Below are positions 15,768 to 16,522 of a stretch of DNA of 16,522 nt, piece by piece. Made by a program: the position numbers and the translations under genes. The stretch covers positions 1 through 16,522 of the forward strand of contig NZ_JAVHLH010000034.1 of the NCBI RefSeq assembly GCF_031082345.1, written 5' to 3'. How positions within the stretch are numbered: position 1 is the stretch's first letter; each line of letters starts with the position of its first letter. Origin of the DNA: Brevundimonas sp. (GTDB taxonomy: Bacteria; Pseudomonadota; Alphaproteobacteria; Caulobacterales; Caulobacteraceae). Under the pieces are notes generated by a model. It was given only the letters and a program-made list of their open reading frames with translations. It was not told where the DNA came from and searched no databases.

Positions 15768-15806
15768 GGGGACGGGCGGCGTCAGGAACGATCAGCCCCC
15801 GTCCCC
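15768..15806 (+). terminator. Possible terminator hairpin after the propeller-amidohydrolase gene
   Basis: GGGGACGGG (15768-15776) pairs perfectly with CCCGTCCCC (15798-15806) across a 21-base loop, starting 10 bases after the stop codon. No T-tract follows, so intrinsic termination is uncertain. Confidence 0.4.
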
Positions 15807-15891
15807 CGCGCGCAGGCCTAGAGCAGGGGGAGCGTCGGGCGTTGTCATCCAGCCCCGACGTCCTATCGTGGCGTCCGGGGCGGAGATCAGC

Positions 15892-16522
15892 GTGGACCGA
15901 AACATGGACGGCGGCGGAGACGCAGACGGGGAGACGATGCGGGACGACGATCCGTTCGCCCGCCTAGGCCCGGTGTTCGCGGGTCGACGCGCCCTGCTGC
16001 TGGAGGACGATCCGGCCCTGTCCGACCACGTCGCGGAACGGCTGACCGCGGCCGGCTTCGAGGCCGTGGACCGGTTCGAGACCGGCGAGGCGGCGCTCGA
16101 GGCGGCGGCCCGCGCGCCCTATGACGTGCTGATCCTCGACCGCCTGACCGCCGGCATGGACGGGCTGGAGATGCTCAAACGCCTGCGCGCCGGCGGCGGA
16201 ACCTCGGCCGACGCCCCGGCCCTGATGCTGACCGCCCTCGGTGGCGAGCGGCAGAAGGTCGAGGGCCTGCTGGGCGGGGCTGACGACTATCTGGCCAAGC
16301 CGGTCGGCGACGAGGAACTGGTGGCGCGCATCGCCGCCCAGCTGCGGCGGGCGTCGGGCCGGGCCCGGCCGGCGGGCGCCGAGCTGGTCAACGGACCGTT
16401 TCGCCTGTCGCCGGGTGCCCGCACTCTGAAATTCGAGGCCGCCGCGGGCGAGAGCCGGCAGATCGACCTGTCGCCGCTGGAGTTCGCCATCGTCGCCGAG
16501 CTGATGGCCGCGCGCGGCCATC
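15892..16522 (+). CDS. OmpR/PhoB-type response regulator (3' end outside window)
   Basis: The first 210 codons are present and the frame runs off the window. A receiver domain (about 32-155) has Asp39-Asp40 in ALLLEDDP, phospho-acceptor Asp83 in VLILDRLTAGMDG, Thr114 in LMLTALGG and Lys136 in YLAKPVG. From about 165 the start of a winged-helix DNA-binding domain is seen (FRLSPGARTLKF, then IDLSPLEFAIVAELMA). The protein should control transcription with a partner histidine kinase, probably encoded just downstream. The start is uncertain: GTG 15892 has GGAG six bases upstream, ATG 15904 has little, and ATG 15937 has GGGGAG only three bases upstream. A start at 15892 or 15937 would leave 25-40 residues of acidic, Gly-rich leader before the receiver. 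Confidence 0.88.
   Translation, partial: MDRNMDGGGDADGETMRDDDPFARLGPVFAGRRALLLEDDPALSDHVAERLTAAGFEAVDRFETGEAALEAAARAPYDVLILDRLTAGMDGLEMLKRLRAGGGTSADAPALMLTALGGERQKVEGLLGGADDYLAKPVGDEELVARIAAQLRRASGRARPAGAELVNGPFRLSPGARTLKFEAAAGESRQIDLSPLEFAIVAELMAARGH

Overview
The window is very GC-rich with tightly packed genes and looks like an alphaproteobacterial chromosome. The best guess is the Caulobacterales, in or near Brevundimonas/Caulobacter. This rests on the style of the chemotaxis genes, a CtrA-like site upstream of cheA, and an aldehyde dehydrogenase resembling the Caulobacter xylose-pathway enzyme. The assignment is by recognition only; no database was searched.

Positions 1-9112 are a chemotaxis cluster in three blocks. 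cheB (5' end missing) and cheR run on the plus strand with an ATGA overlap. They converge on a minus-strand operon transcribed cheA > cheW > a soluble PAS-type chemoreceptor. A hairpin separates the two blocks. Divergent from cheA, across an AT-rich gap (about 36% GC by hand count over 7021-7200), is a plus-strand operon: a CheY, a short CheZ-like phosphatase, a receiver protein ending in a FliM/CheZ-like CheY-docking peptide, and an unrecognised 155-residue protein. Together these supply receptor, coupling protein, kinase, adaptation enzymes (CheB, CheR), the output regulator and probably its phosphatase. CheA is unusual: the segment between its HPt and dimerisation domains looks like a heme-less truncated globin, it has two CheW-like domains, and it ends in a degenerate receiver.

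Positions 9134-10837 (minus strand) carry an aldehyde dehydrogenase of the alpha-ketoglutaric-semialdehyde type, followed by a 68-residue protein of unknown function. Positions 11024-15758 (plus strand) hold a cyclopropane-fatty-acyl-phospholipid synthase and a large exported protein joining a TolB/tricorn-like beta-propeller to an amidohydrolase. The right edge carries the first 210 codons of an OmpR/PhoB-type response regulator.

No rRNA, tRNA, CRISPR array, transposase or integrase was seen. The most novel signals are the globin-like segment of CheA and the repeated CheY-docking-like C-termini in the cheY operon.
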